Source: Niabella agricola (lineage in GTDB: Bacteria; Bacteroidota; Bacteroidia; Chitinophagales; Chitinophagaceae). From it: a DNA stretch of 64,000 nucleotides. Position numbers and translations under genes: made by a program. Where the stretch lies: NCBI RefSeq assembly GCF_021538615.1, contig NZ_JAJHIZ010000003.1, positions 4,836,001 to 4,900,000 on the forward strand. The letters are read 5' to 3'. Positions 36,724 through 45,843 of this stretch are shown one piece after another (positions within the stretch are counted from its first letter, which is position 1; each line of letters opens with the position of its first letter). The notes below the pieces were generated by a model. That model worked only from the letters and a program-made list of their open reading frames with translations, had not been told where the DNA came from and made no database searches.

Positions 36724-39336
36724 ATGAGCAATTCTACTGGAAGAAGAACATTTATTAAAAAAGTTGGCCTGGGAAGTTTTGCAGCTGTTGCATCAGGCGT
36801 TACAGGAGCGGTGGCCGCAGAAAGCGCCCGTGCACCCGGTTTAACGCCGGAGCCCGATGCCCCTGGTATGGAAAGAGCATACAACGGCGTGTATACCGGT
36901 GCGTATCTGAATCGCGTAGCCTTTCCTGTCGGAGGATTGGGGGCGGGTATGTTTTGCCTGGAGGGAACGGGCGCTGTTTCGCATATGTCGATCAATCACC
37001 GGCCGGAGGTGTTTTTTGAGCCCAATATATTTGCGGCCCTTTGTGTTAAAGGCCATCAGCCCATCGCAAAAGTGCTGGAAGGGCCGGTACCGGAGTGGAA
37101 GATCTTTGGTCAGCGGGGAACCGGTAACGGCGCCAGCGGTACGAGCTATGGGTTGCCCCGGTTTGGCAGCGCTTCTTTCCGGGCGCGGTTCCCTTTTGCT
37201 ACGATTGAACTGGAAGATCCTGAAATGCCGCTCAAGGTAACCCTTACAGGCTGGAGTCCCTTTATTCCCGGCGATGAGGATAATTCCGGTTTGCCGGCAG
37301 GGGCATTGGAATATACGTTCACCAACCGTTCTTCAAAAACGGTGGAAGCCGTGTTCTCTTACAATGCCCGGAATTTTGTGGCCAGGGGCGAGCGGGGGCG
37401 TATCCGGAAAACGGATAACGGGTTTGTTCTGTCGCAGGAACCGGGTAAGGAGAAGCCCTTTACAAAAGCAGACTTTGCCGTGTATACAACAGCCGATCTG
37501 CAGCCTGTGATTGATTATTGCTGGTTCAGGGGCGGCTGGTTCGACCCGCTGACCATGATCTGGAATACCATTGAATCCGGAGCAATGAAGGACAATCCGC
37601 CGGCAGATTGGGATGCGCCCGGAGCATCCTTGTTTGTGCCGCTTACATTGGCGCCCGGTGCACAGAAAACGGTTCGGGTAATGATGGCCTGGTACGTTCC
37701 GGATTCGGACCTGCGTATACAGGATAAAGGACCTGATGGGAAAGAACATTGCAATAGTACGGAATGCTGTATCTCACCAGCCGACTCGGGCCTGGAATCT
37801 TATACGAAATTTACCGGTGATAAATACAAGCCCTGGTATGCTTCTAAGTTTAATGATGTGCAGGCGGTTGCTGCTTACTGGACGCAACAGTATGCAATGC
37901 TGAAACGGAATTCAGCCTTATTCAGTGATGCGTTTTACAGCAGTACGCTGCCGGCCGAAGTTATAGAAGCAGTGGCGGCGAATCTTACCATACTGAAATC
38001 ACCCACGGTATTGCGGCAGTACGACGGGCGCATGTGGGCTTGGGAAGGGTGCGGGGATGATAACGGTTGCTGCCATGGGTCCTGTACGCACGTGTGGAAT
38101 TATGCCCAGGCTGTTTGTCATTTGTTCCCAAGGCTGGAGATTGGACTGCGGAATACCGAATTTTGCGAAGATCAAAGTGCAACGGGGCACCAGACCTTCC
38201 GTGCCAATATGCCCATCAGCCCCGTAAAACACGATTTTCATGCGGCGGCCGACGGGCAGCTGGGCGGTATCATGAAGGTGCACCGGGAATGGCGTATCCA
38301 TGGCAACACCACCTGGCTGAAGAAAATATACCCGCTGGTAAAACGCAGTCTCGATTATTGCATCGAAACCTGGGATCCGCTGCACAAGGGCGTTCTGGAG
38401 GAGCCACATCACAATACCTATGACATTGAATTTTGGGGGCCGGATGCCATGTGTACGACTTTTTACCTGGGGGCGTTACAGTCGGTCATCGCTATGGGAA
38501 ATTTTTTAAAAGAAAATATAACGTTCTATGAAACCCTGTTGAAAAAGGGCAAGGTCTTTCTTGAAGAACAGTTATATAATGGCGAGTTTTTTTTCCAGAA
38601 GATTCAATGGGAGGGGCTAAAGGCAAAGAACCCTGCGGAGGCCCAATCTTTTGGAGGCGCTTATTCCAAAGAAGCGGTGGAAATCCTGAAAAAAGAAGGT
38701 CCCAAATATCAATACGGCCGCGGATGTTTGTCGGATGGCGTCCTGGGTAGCTGGATCGCTGCCGTTTGCGGACTGGAAGACCCGGTGGATCCGCAAAAGA
38801 TCAGCAGCCACCTGCTTTCCGTACACCGGTACAATTTAAAGAAGAGCCTCAGAGGCCATGTAAATCCGCAACGGCCGGCCTATGCTTTGGGAAGCGAAGG
38901 CGGACTGCTGTTATGCACCTGGCCCAAGGGCGGTAAATTATCGCTGCCCTTTGTGTACAGCAACGAAGTGTGGACGGGGATCGAATACCAGGTGGCGGCG
39001 CACTTAATGATGATGAGTAAGGTGAAGGAGGGGCTTGATATTGTAAGGGCCTGCAGGGACCGCTATAATGGAAGGGTTCGGAATCCTTTTAATGAGTATG
39101 AGTGCGGGCATTGGTATGCCCGGGCTATGTCGAGCTATGGTATGCTGCAGGGACTTACCGGCTTACGGTACGATGCCGTGGATAAAACACTGTATGTCCG
39201 CTCGCGGGTGGGTGATTTTACCAGTTTTCTTTCTACTGCTTCCGGGTTTGGTACTGTAACGTATAAGAATAAGAAGGCTACACTTAAAGTAGTGCATGGC
39301 CGGATTGATGTAAACGAAATCAGGATACTGGTTTGA
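36724..39336 (+). CDS. GH116-type glycoside hydrolase with Tat signal
   Basis: An 870-residue protein with a twin-arginine signal (GRRTFIKKVGLGSFAAVASG). Residues ~55-330 match the GBA2_N beta-sandwich (AFPVGGLGAGMF, GWSPFIPGDEDNSGLPAGAL). Residues ~400-860 are the (alpha/alpha)6 catalytic domain, with HNTYDIEFWGP and QYGRGCLSDGVLGSW. D671 in the latter corresponds to the acid/base Asp of human GBA2 (D677). The region where GBA2 has its nucleophile Glu reads VKHDFHAAADGQLGG, with Asp510 rather than Glu, so the enzyme is divergent. GH116 contains glucosidases and also an exo-beta-D-arabinofuranosidase that caps D-arabinan breakdown. Adjacency to the GH183 gene favours the latter (inference). 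Confidence 0.85.
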   Translation: MSNSTGRRTFIKKVGLGSFAAVASGVTGAVAAESARAPGLTPEPDAPGMERAYNGVYTGAYLNRVAFPVGGLGAGMFCLEGTGAVSHMSINHRPEVFFEPNIFAALCVKGHQPIAKVLEGPVPEWKIFGQRGTGNGASGTSYGLPRFGSASFRARFPFATIELEDPEMPLKVTLTGWSPFIPGDEDNSGLPAGALEYTFTNRSSKTVEAVFSYNARNFVARGERGRIRKTDNGFVLSQEPGKEKPFTKADFAVYTTADLQPVIDYCWFRGGWFDPLTMIWNTIESGAMKDNPPADWDAPGASLFVPLTLAPGAQKTVRVMMAWYVPDSDLRIQDKGPDGKEHCNSTECCISPADSGLESYTKFTGDKYKPWYASKFNDVQAVAAYWTQQYAMLKRNSALFSDAFYSSTLPAEVIEAVAANLTILKSPTVLRQYDGRMWAWEGCGDDNGCCHGSCTHVWNYAQAVCHLFPRLEIGLRNTEFCEDQSATGHQTFRANMPISPVKHDFHAAADGQLGGIMKVHREWRIHGNTTWLKKIYPLVKRSLDYCIETWDPLHKGVLEEPHHNTYDIEFWGPDAMCTTFYLGALQSVIAMGNFLKENITFYETLLKKGKVFLEEQLYNGEFFFQKIQWEGLKAKNPAEAQSFGGAYSKEAVEILKKEGPKYQYGRGCLSDGVLGSWIAAVCGLEDPVDPQKISSHLLSVHRYNLKKSLRGHVNPQRPAYALGSEGGLLLCTWPKGGKLSLPFVYSNEVWTGIEYQVAAHLMMMSKVKEGLDIVRACRDRYNGRVRNPFNEYECGHWYARAMSSYGMLQGLTGLRYDAVDKTLYVRSRVGDFTSFLSTASGFGTVTYKNKKATLKVVHGRIDVNEIRILV

Positions 39337-39437
39337 CGCGGTTGGCGATAATGGCCGTGGAACCGGTTTTCATACAACGCGGTATCCATGTCATTATCAA
39401 AACTGAAATAATTCGATTTGTATAAACAGGCGCTCAG

Positions 39438-40538
39438 GTGCAACGGTTGATATTTATTTTATTGCTGCAGATGATCCCGGTGAGGCCGGAACATAAAGAC
39501 GACGGACCGCCAGGGGAGGTGGTGCCGTATCATGTGGAACAGATCGCGCGTGTTACTGGCGCCACGGGTATGCATGAAACCCTGCCCAATCCGAACCAGA
39601 CCCATCTGCGTTATAATATCGGCGGTACGGACCTGGGAATTGCATGGCGTATGGAAAATGGAACCGTAGGCCTGTTTTTTGGGGATACTTATGGCCGCGA
39701 CTTCCGGCCGGGAATGGGCGGGCCCGGAATGGCTGGCGACTGGCGCTCCAATGTGCTGGCATTCTCCGGAGATAAAGACCTGTCGGACGGGCTAACCATC
39801 GATGCCGTGCTGCCAGACGCGCACGGCAATGCCAAAGAAGTGATCACCAGCCGGCATGATCCGGATTGCAAAGGCGAGCATACAATGATCCCTACGGCGG
39901 CCATTCACGCTGGCAGAATGGATTATGTGCATTGCATGAACATTCATTGCTGGGAGGAGCCGGGAAAATGGACGACCAATTATTCGGCGTTATTCAAATC
40001 GTCCGACAATGGAAAAACCTGGCATCGTTGCCCGGGTGTGCAGTTTGCCGCCAAAAGTAAATTTGCGCAAGCAGCTTTTGCAAAGCGAAACGGCATCGTC
40101 TATATGTTTGGAACACCTGCCGGCCGTCAGGGCGCGCTGTATCTGGCGCGGGTAAGAGAAGCGGATCTTTGCTCCGGAAACCGGTATGAATATTGGAACG
40201 AGGGAAGGGGTTGGGTAAAGGCGGATGAAGGAAAGGCAACACCCGTGATAGCGGCACCGGCAGGAGAGGTGTCGGTTACTTATAATGAAATCGTTCAGCG
40301 GTGGATGATGGTATACCTGGATGTCAGCCGGAAGGCGCTGGTGCTGCGGGATTCAAAAGCGGTTGAGAAAGGATGGAGCCGGCCAAAGATTCTGGTGCGA
40401 AGTGCCGACTACCCGGGATTATACGGATCGTTTATCTATCCGTCGGAGACCGGGACCCGGCTTTATTTTCTGATGTCTGTATGGAAGGATTATAATGTGT
40501 TTTTGATGAAGGCGGATCTGAGGCTGGAAGGCAGTTAG
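39438..40538 (+). CDS. DUF4185 / GH183 family protein, probable endo-D-arabinanase
   Basis: A 366-residue protein starting with GTG at 39438. The first ~15 residues (MQRLIFILLLQMIPV) are a short hydrophobic signal-like stretch. Five-bladed propeller family DUF4185, now GH183, is indicated by GGTDLGIAW (D65) and LFFGDTYGRDF (D83), an acidic pair 18 residues apart that fits the catalytic pair of the family. DWRSNVLAFSGDKDLSDG, TMIPTAAIH, SSDNGKTW and YGSFIYPS are further markers. Characterised members are endo-D-arabinanases cleaving mycobacterial arabinogalactan and lipoarabinomannan. It follows the GH116-type gene by 101 bp and ends the locus before a bidirectional terminator. Substrate is inferred from family and context. 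Confidence 0.85.
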   Translation: MQRLIFILLLQMIPVRPEHKDDGPPGEVVPYHVEQIARVTGATGMHETLPNPNQTHLRYNIGGTDLGIAWRMENGTVGLFFGDTYGRDFRPGMGGPGMAGDWRSNVLAFSGDKDLSDGLTIDAVLPDAHGNAKEVITSRHDPDCKGEHTMIPTAAIHAGRMDYVHCMNIHCWEEPGKWTTNYSALFKSSDNGKTWHRCPGVQFAAKSKFAQAAFAKRNGIVYMFGTPAGRQGALYLARVREADLCSGNRYEYWNEGRGWVKADEGKATPVIAAPAGEVSVTYNEIVQRWMMVYLDVSRKALVLRDSKAVEKGWSRPKILVRSADYPGLYGSFIYPSETGTRLYFLMSVWKDYNVFLMKADLRLEGS

Positions 40539-40621
40539 CGCCAGCTTCAACTTGAAGCATTGAATACACTTTCTTTTCTCCAACGAATTTTAAACAGGCA
40601 GGCTATGTTTGTTATAAAGCA

Positions 40622-40655
40622 AAAAATCCGGCTCGGAAGTCAGAGCCGGATTTTT
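40622..40655. terminator. Bidirectional terminator between GH183 gene and convergent susD4
   Basis: AAAAATCCGGCTC and GAGCCGGATTTTT form a perfect 13-bp stem with an 8-nt loop, with A-rich and T-rich ends that serve both strands. It lies between the plus-strand gene ending at 40538 and the minus-strand gene ending at 40677. Confidence 0.92.
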
Positions 40656-40676
40656 GATTTGTTTAATGCGTTTTTT

Positions 40677-42293
40677 TTAGAATGATTTATTGACTACATC
40701 CCACCTGAGACGGGTGGCTCCATTATCCGGTCCGCCGAGCTTGGAAGCTGCATCTTTGGCACCGCCGGAGTTTGTATTGTATTCCGCTAAGGGAATAGGA
40801 ATTCTGCGAACGCCTGGTATCGTGGGGATTACACCACCGCTATTGTTTGCTACAACAGGGAATAAAAGGGGGTATCCGGTTCTGCGGTATTCTGCCCATG
40901 CTTCTTCACCATCGGGGAAAATAGCAATCCATTTTTGAGTAACGATCCGTTCCAGCTTACGGTTATTGTTATCCGCATCGTTCCATTTAATGGTAATGGT
41001 GCTTAGATAGGGCGAGCCGTCCAACACATCGTTTTGCCCCGGAGTGACCGACTTCGGATCCATATAGGGTTTGGGTTTACTGGTGGCGTCGCTTTTATAA
41101 GCTGCGGAGCTAAGGCCATACATTTCGAACGAGCGGTCGATTCCTGTTTCATAATTGGTTTTCGCATCTCCTGCGTTCGCCCAACCTCTCAGTGCTGCCT
41201 CAGCTTTTAAAAACCAGGATTCTGCAGCGACCATCAACTGAATTTTATTTGAACCAAAAAAATCGAGCTTCGAGTATGAATCATATCTGGCCTTTGAGTC
41301 GATATTTATACCGCTCCTGATGCCTTTATATTGCCCTGCAACCACCGGGTCTGTAGCGGGCTCAAAATACTTTGGCAATCTGGGATCATTATATCCGCCA
41401 AGGATCGATTCCATTGGAGCTCCCATCCGGGTATCGCTCCATTCATAACCGATAATATTTAATGGATGCGGCACATTGGGCGTGACATAGCAGTTCTGGC
41501 TATTTTCAGATAAAAGGCCGCCATTGGCTGGGTCCATTGCCGCCTCCCCCTGAGTTTTTGCCAGTGCAGCATCGATATAGGCGATGCGTAATGCCAGCCT
41601 CAGACGTAAAGTATTGGCGTAGCGTAGCCAGTTTTCATAGTTGTTAGCTGTATAGGCCAGGTCTGCCTTTTTCATTTGGGCAGATATGGCGGAGCTCTTG
41701 ATCCCTTTTAAGGTATTGATGGCTGTTTCCAGGTCCTTGAAAAACAGGGGATAGATGTCTTTCTGTTCATCGTAAGCGATGAAATTATCAGCATTCAGTG
41801 TGTTGTATTGGCTATAAATAATGGGGCCGATTTTTTCGCTCACACGGGCCATTGCCGAAACACGGACGATGCGGGCAAATGCATCCATATCTTTATAGTC
41901 CGGATTTTTTGCCGCTGCCGCGATTACTTTGTAGGTCGGATTCATGACGTTTGTATACCGATAGGTCCAGATGGTTGCGTTCCATCCATCGACCAGGTTA
42001 TAGGTCAGGTTATTGGAGTTGGAACGAAAAGGGGCCTCCGCTGCCATATAGCCACTATAAGAATCACTAGTGAGATTTTCCGATAGCTGATATGTGCCTA
42101 CGTCTTGCGGAATAATGGCACGCTGAGCCTGCTGCATAAACGCCCCAACCAATGTAAAGTCGGCATCAATTTGTTCCTGTGTTAAATTGACCGGATTGGT
42201 ATTGTACTCTTTGAAGTTTTTTGTGCAACCTGTGAGAATTGCCAGCATTGCAAGGGCGATACCGGCAGGCTGTATATATTGTATACGTTTCAT
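40677..42293 (-). CDS. SusD/RagB-like lipoprotein (SusD-like_2 type)
   Basis: A 538-residue lipoprotein with lipobox LTGC near residue 22 (MKRIQYIQPAGIALAMLAIL then TGCTKNFKEYNTNP). The DFTLVGAFMQQAQRA segment, WLRYANTLRLRLALRIAY and the C-terminal QKWIAIFPDGEEAWAEYRRT place it in the SusD branch often annotated SusD-like_2, distinct from the three SusD proteins of the plus-strand locus. It lies 34 bp after its susC on the minus strand. No hydrolase gene accompanies this pair, so the substrate is unknown. Confidence 0.93.
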   Translation of the reverse strand: MKRIQYIQPAGIALAMLAILTGCTKNFKEYNTNPVNLTQEQIDADFTLVGAFMQQAQRAIIPQDVGTYQLSENLTSDSYSGYMAAEAPFRSNSNNLTYNLVDGWNATIWTYRYTNVMNPTYKVIAAAAKNPDYKDMDAFARIVRVSAMARVSEKIGPIIYSQYNTLNADNFIAYDEQKDIYPLFFKDLETAINTLKGIKSSAISAQMKKADLAYTANNYENWLRYANTLRLRLALRIAYIDAALAKTQGEAAMDPANGGLLSENSQNCYVTPNVPHPLNIIGYEWSDTRMGAPMESILGGYNDPRLPKYFEPATDPVVAGQYKGIRSGINIDSKARYDSYSKLDFFGSNKIQLMVAAESWFLKAEAALRGWANAGDAKTNYETGIDRSFEMYGLSSAAYKSDATSKPKPYMDPKSVTPGQNDVLDGSPYLSTITIKWNDADNNNRKLERIVTQKWIAIFPDGEEAWAEYRRTGYPLLFPVVANNSGGVIPTIPGVRRIPIPLAEYNTNSGGAKDAASKLGGPDNGATRLRWDVVNKSF

Positions 42294-42327
42294 TTTCTAA
42301 ATAGTTTTAATATTCAATAACTCCGGG

Positions 42328-45300
42328 TTAAAAACTAAGTTTTACATTTAAGCCATAACTGCGCGTAGTGGGAAGACCGAAACTATCAAAGCCCTGGCCC
42401 ACCACCCCGGTGCTTGTATTGAGTTCAGGATCGAAGGGGGCATTATTCTTAAAAAAGAATAAATTTCTTCCAATGAGGCTTACATTCGCTTGTTTTACAA
42501 ATGATGATTTCACAGGGATGTTATAGGCAATTGAAAGTTCTCTTAAACGGATATTGGTCGCGCTGTAAACCTCGCCTTCTATAATCCCATCACGGTTTCC
42601 AATGCCTGAATACCATTTCTGAGCATCTACCTTTGTTACCGGGGTGCCGTCCTGCTTAACCGCATCTACAACGACGCCACCGGCATCTCTTGCGTCTGCA
42701 CTTTCCTTGCTGTAGCCGAATGAATTGAGGTAGCCCTGGGTAATGCTGATCACCTGGCCGCCAAACCTTCCGTCAACGTTCATTGATAATGCAAAGCGTT
42801 TATAGCTGAAACTGTTATTCCATCCAATCATGGCCTTAGGGTTTGAACTGCCGATATAGCCATCTACATCACCCATTGGAGTTCCGTCGTCGGCCACCAC
42901 AATTTTCCCCTGGTCGTTTCTTTTAAAGGTCTTAGCCCAGTAATCACCAAAAGAGCCACCCAGTCGGAGTACATTAAAATTGCCAATGGGATACCTGTTC
43001 CCAAGTTGCGGATGCAATTCCAGTACTTTATTACGGTTGGCCGTATAATTAACGCCGGAGGTCCAGTTGAAGCCTTCTCCTTTTATTACATCATAGTTTA
43101 CTGCAATTTCAATCCCTTTGTTTTCTACATTCCCCGCATTCATATAAAGGGTGGAATATAGCAGGGCGGGCGGGCCGTTAAAGGATACATATTGATTAAC
43201 GGTGTTGGATTTGTACAACGCAATATCCAGTCCCAACCGGCTGTTTAGAAACCGTCCCTCATAGCCGGCTTCAAAACTGGTGCTGATCTCAGGCTTTAGA
43301 AAGTCGTCATTAAGTACACCTGAGCTATTGGGGAGGATTGCGCCATTATTAATTCTTCCCTGGGGCGTAACTGAAACAAACTGAGCGATGTCATTACCAA
43401 CCTTGGCATACGTGAACCTTAACTTGCTCAGGTTATTCCAGGTAGGTAGTTTAAACATTTCTGAAAGAACCAAGGAGAGCCCTGCAGAATAATAAAAGTA
43501 TCCCGATTTTTCATTGGGAGTATAAGCCAACGAGGAAGACCAGTCATTACGTGCGGTAAGATCCAGGTAGGCCATTTCTTTGAATCCGAGGTTGGCAGAG
43601 CCAAAAACGCCTTGTTTTTGTACCCTGCTATAGTTTTCTGTCAGGCTGGCGATACTGTTTTTCTCGCCCCTGAATATGCCGTCCATGAGAAATGCATTTG
43701 CTGCTACTAATTTACGGGCGTCCAGCGACCATCCGTTATTGGTGAGGTCGTTGATAGAGGCACCGGCGGTGAAGTTAAGTGTTAGATTCTCATTAAGATC
43801 TTTGTTTCCGATGAGGAGGATATCACCGTATTTGTTAACCCCATTGCTTTCATCTCGCAGGTACCGGCCGTTGTCCACGGGAAGATCTACCGAGGTCTGA
43901 CCTGAAATAACACCCTGCGTTCCGGCGTACACTTTTCTCTCAAACTTATTCCAGATCCTGTTCATTGTTCCCCTTGCGCTTAAGCTGAGCCAATCATTAA
44001 TTGCATATTTCAGGTTGACAGCAGCAATAATATTGTGCCTGCTTTGGAAAGTGGGATTTTTATAAAGGGCCCAGAATGGATTTTGTTCGTGGTGTGTGCC
44101 GCTTAGTCCTTTGTCAAAATTGATCTCATACCAGTTCTGTAGCATTAGGTTCCTGGTAGGAGAAAGATATTGATAGTTCTCTTTATAGTAGTCAAAATCC
44201 AGCCCCCTTGGGAACATATATAAGCCGCTTAGAACGTTAAAATACAGTCCAGAGGTTGGTCTGTTTTCAATGTTCTGGCTGGAATACATGATGTTCCCGT
44301 CAAAAGTAAGCTTGTCGTTAAAAAGCTTCATCGTATTCCGGAATGATAATGTATGCTGGTTGAATTTATTGGTGGGCAAAATGCCTTTGTTTGCTGTATT
44401 GGCATAAGAAAAATAATTTTGGGCTTTAGCATTTCCTCCGCTTATAGCAACACTGTTGATCAAGGTGGTACCTGTACGGAAGAATCCATCTACATGATTT
44501 TTAAAATTGCCTTTGGCGCCCCAGCTTTCTTCCGCGTCGCCTTTTTCTGAGGCCGACTGCCCATAACTGTATTGCAGTTTAGGTAAATAGAATGGTTGAT
44601 CGAATGTGGCACTGCTGGAGATGTCAACCCTGGTGCTTCCTGCGGCACCTTTTTTTGTGGTGATCATTATCGCGCCATTTGCGCCTTCACTACCATAAAG
44701 GGCTGATGCGGATGCTCCTTTCAATACGTTAATACTAAGGATGTCATCGGAATTTAAGGTACTTAAAATATCGCCGCGGTCAGTGCTTCCGCCAAACGGG
44801 CCCTCTGATCCGCTTCCAGCTACATTAATTATCGGCAAACCGTCTACCACATAGAGCGGTTGGTTGTTTCTTAACGACTTTAATCCTCTTAGAGTAATAT
44901 TGACAGAACCTCCTATACCGGAAGAACTCCGGTTGATCTGCAGACCGGAAACCTTTCCAATCAGGTTGTTCATTGGATTCGCATCCTTTGCCTTGGTAAG
45001 ATCATCTCCTTTAACGATTTGGGTTGAATACGTCAGGCTTTTGGCTTTCCGTTGAATACCTAAGGCTGTTACAACCACAGTACTCAGCTCGGTATCAGAC
45101 GACTGTAACGTAATGTTTAGAGCTTCCCCGCTTTGAACGGTGGCCTCCCGGGCTGCATAACCCACGTAGGAAAAAAGCAGGACAGATCCTGGAGCTGCAG
45201 CAATGCTATAATCTCCGTTCTCATCCGTGATGACGGCCTTGTTTGATTTTTTAACGGAAACGGTCACGCCGTACAACGGCGCACCGTCTGCTCCGGTAAC

Positions 45301-45387
45301 ACGACCGTGTACCGCTTTGTCCTGAGCCTGCACCGCGAAAGCGCAAAGCAGGAACAGACAGAAGGCAATGAATTGTTTTGCTTTCAT
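42328..45387 (-). CDS. SusC/RagA-family TonB-dependent transporter (minus-strand locus)
   Basis: A 1019-residue outer-membrane transporter with a Sec signal (MKAKQFIAFCLFLLCAFAVQ), a carboxypeptidase-D regulatory-like domain (~residues 25-95), a TonB-box-like TVVVTALGIQRKAKS at ~103-117, plug motifs (VNITLRGLKSLRNNQPLYVV, AIMITTKKG) and a barrel ending in Phe. It belongs to a different SusC branch from the three plus-strand copies, using VVVTALG in place of VVVGYG. It heads a two-gene unit with the SusD-like gene and lies 456 bp from the ROK regulator gene on the same strand. It lacks the LacI operator, so it is probably under separate control. Confidence 0.95.
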   Translation of the reverse strand: MKAKQFIAFCLFLLCAFAVQAQDKAVHGRVTGADGAPLYGVTVSVKKSNKAVITDENGDYSIAAAPGSVLLFSYVGYAAREATVQSGEALNITLQSSDTELSTVVVTALGIQRKAKSLTYSTQIVKGDDLTKAKDANPMNNLIGKVSGLQINRSSSGIGGSVNITLRGLKSLRNNQPLYVVDGLPIINVAGSGSEGPFGGSTDRGDILSTLNSDDILSINVLKGASASALYGSEGANGAIMITTKKGAAGSTRVDISSSATFDQPFYLPKLQYSYGQSASEKGDAEESWGAKGNFKNHVDGFFRTGTTLINSVAISGGNAKAQNYFSYANTANKGILPTNKFNQHTLSFRNTMKLFNDKLTFDGNIMYSSQNIENRPTSGLYFNVLSGLYMFPRGLDFDYYKENYQYLSPTRNLMLQNWYEINFDKGLSGTHHEQNPFWALYKNPTFQSRHNIIAAVNLKYAINDWLSLSARGTMNRIWNKFERKVYAGTQGVISGQTSVDLPVDNGRYLRDESNGVNKYGDILLIGNKDLNENLTLNFTAGASINDLTNNGWSLDARKLVAANAFLMDGIFRGEKNSIASLTENYSRVQKQGVFGSANLGFKEMAYLDLTARNDWSSSLAYTPNEKSGYFYYSAGLSLVLSEMFKLPTWNNLSKLRFTYAKVGNDIAQFVSVTPQGRINNGAILPNSSGVLNDDFLKPEISTSFEAGYEGRFLNSRLGLDIALYKSNTVNQYVSFNGPPALLYSTLYMNAGNVENKGIEIAVNYDVIKGEGFNWTSGVNYTANRNKVLELHPQLGNRYPIGNFNVLRLGGSFGDYWAKTFKRNDQGKIVVADDGTPMGDVDGYIGSSNPKAMIGWNNSFSYKRFALSMNVDGRFGGQVISITQGYLNSFGYSKESADARDAGGVVVDAVKQDGTPVTKVDAQKWYSGIGNRDGIIEGEVYSATNIRLRELSIAYNIPVKSSFVKQANVSLIGRNLFFFKNNAPFDPELNTSTGVVGQGFDSFGLPTTRSYGLNVKLSF

Positions 45388-45609
45388 TTTTGTTGATAGT
45401 TTTGCTTTAGTGAATAATAAAATTCTTATTAAGGAGATGCCGGGTCTGCCGTTCCGGGTCTAATCCGGTACGGAACAGGCAATATTTTCCCTCGTCCACA
45501 TACAGTGGTCGTTTTTTGTTGATGCATAATAAGCGAAAACAGCCCCGTGGTCCAACTGATAACGGGTATCCCTGTGAGTCAGGATGCTGTTATTATAGCA
45601 TATACAGAT

Positions 45610-45657
45610 TTATACGCCGGGCAACAAACAAAGTGCAATGGATCGTTTCTCTCTCAT
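45610..45657 (-). pseudogene. Mini-ORF resembling the start of the downstream susC (copy 1)
   Basis: A 15-residue minus-strand frame, MREKRSIALCLLPGV, shares the K/RxSIALC-type signal start with mini-ORF 2 and with the susC beginning MKAKQFIAFC. At the DNA level AAGTGCAATGGATCGTTT (45631-45648, plus strand) matches the copy at 45776 with one mismatch. It is either a relic of a duplicated susC start or a leader ORF. It lies within the 45388-45843 interval, which otherwise holds only a TGCTG/TAGCA hairpin near 45577-45602. Confidence 0.4.
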
Positions 45658-45727
45658 GTATTTGGGATCTTTTTGCATTGATGAGTAATAAAATTTCATG
45701 CCAGGGGTCCGGAAGAAAGGGATTCTT

Positions 45728-45802
45728 TCAGCTTTTTTTCAGTACGTGCCGGGCACATATGCCCAGCAGCGGACGAAGTGCAATGGATTGTTTTAATTTC
45801 AT
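45728..45802 (-). pseudogene. Mini-ORF resembling the start of the downstream susC (copy 2)
   Basis: A 24-residue minus-strand frame beginning MKLKQSIALRPLLGICARHV. Its first 27 bases match the first 27 of the susC gene at about 21 positions, and it repeats the DNA of mini-ORF 1 145 bp away. It ends in a stop soon after the signal-like part, so no mature protein is made. Interpretation as a duplicated, decayed susC 5' end is inference. Confidence 0.4.
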
Positions 45803-45843
45803 GTGCGTAATCGTGCTGTTTTCGTGAACAAAAGGGGTTTATA

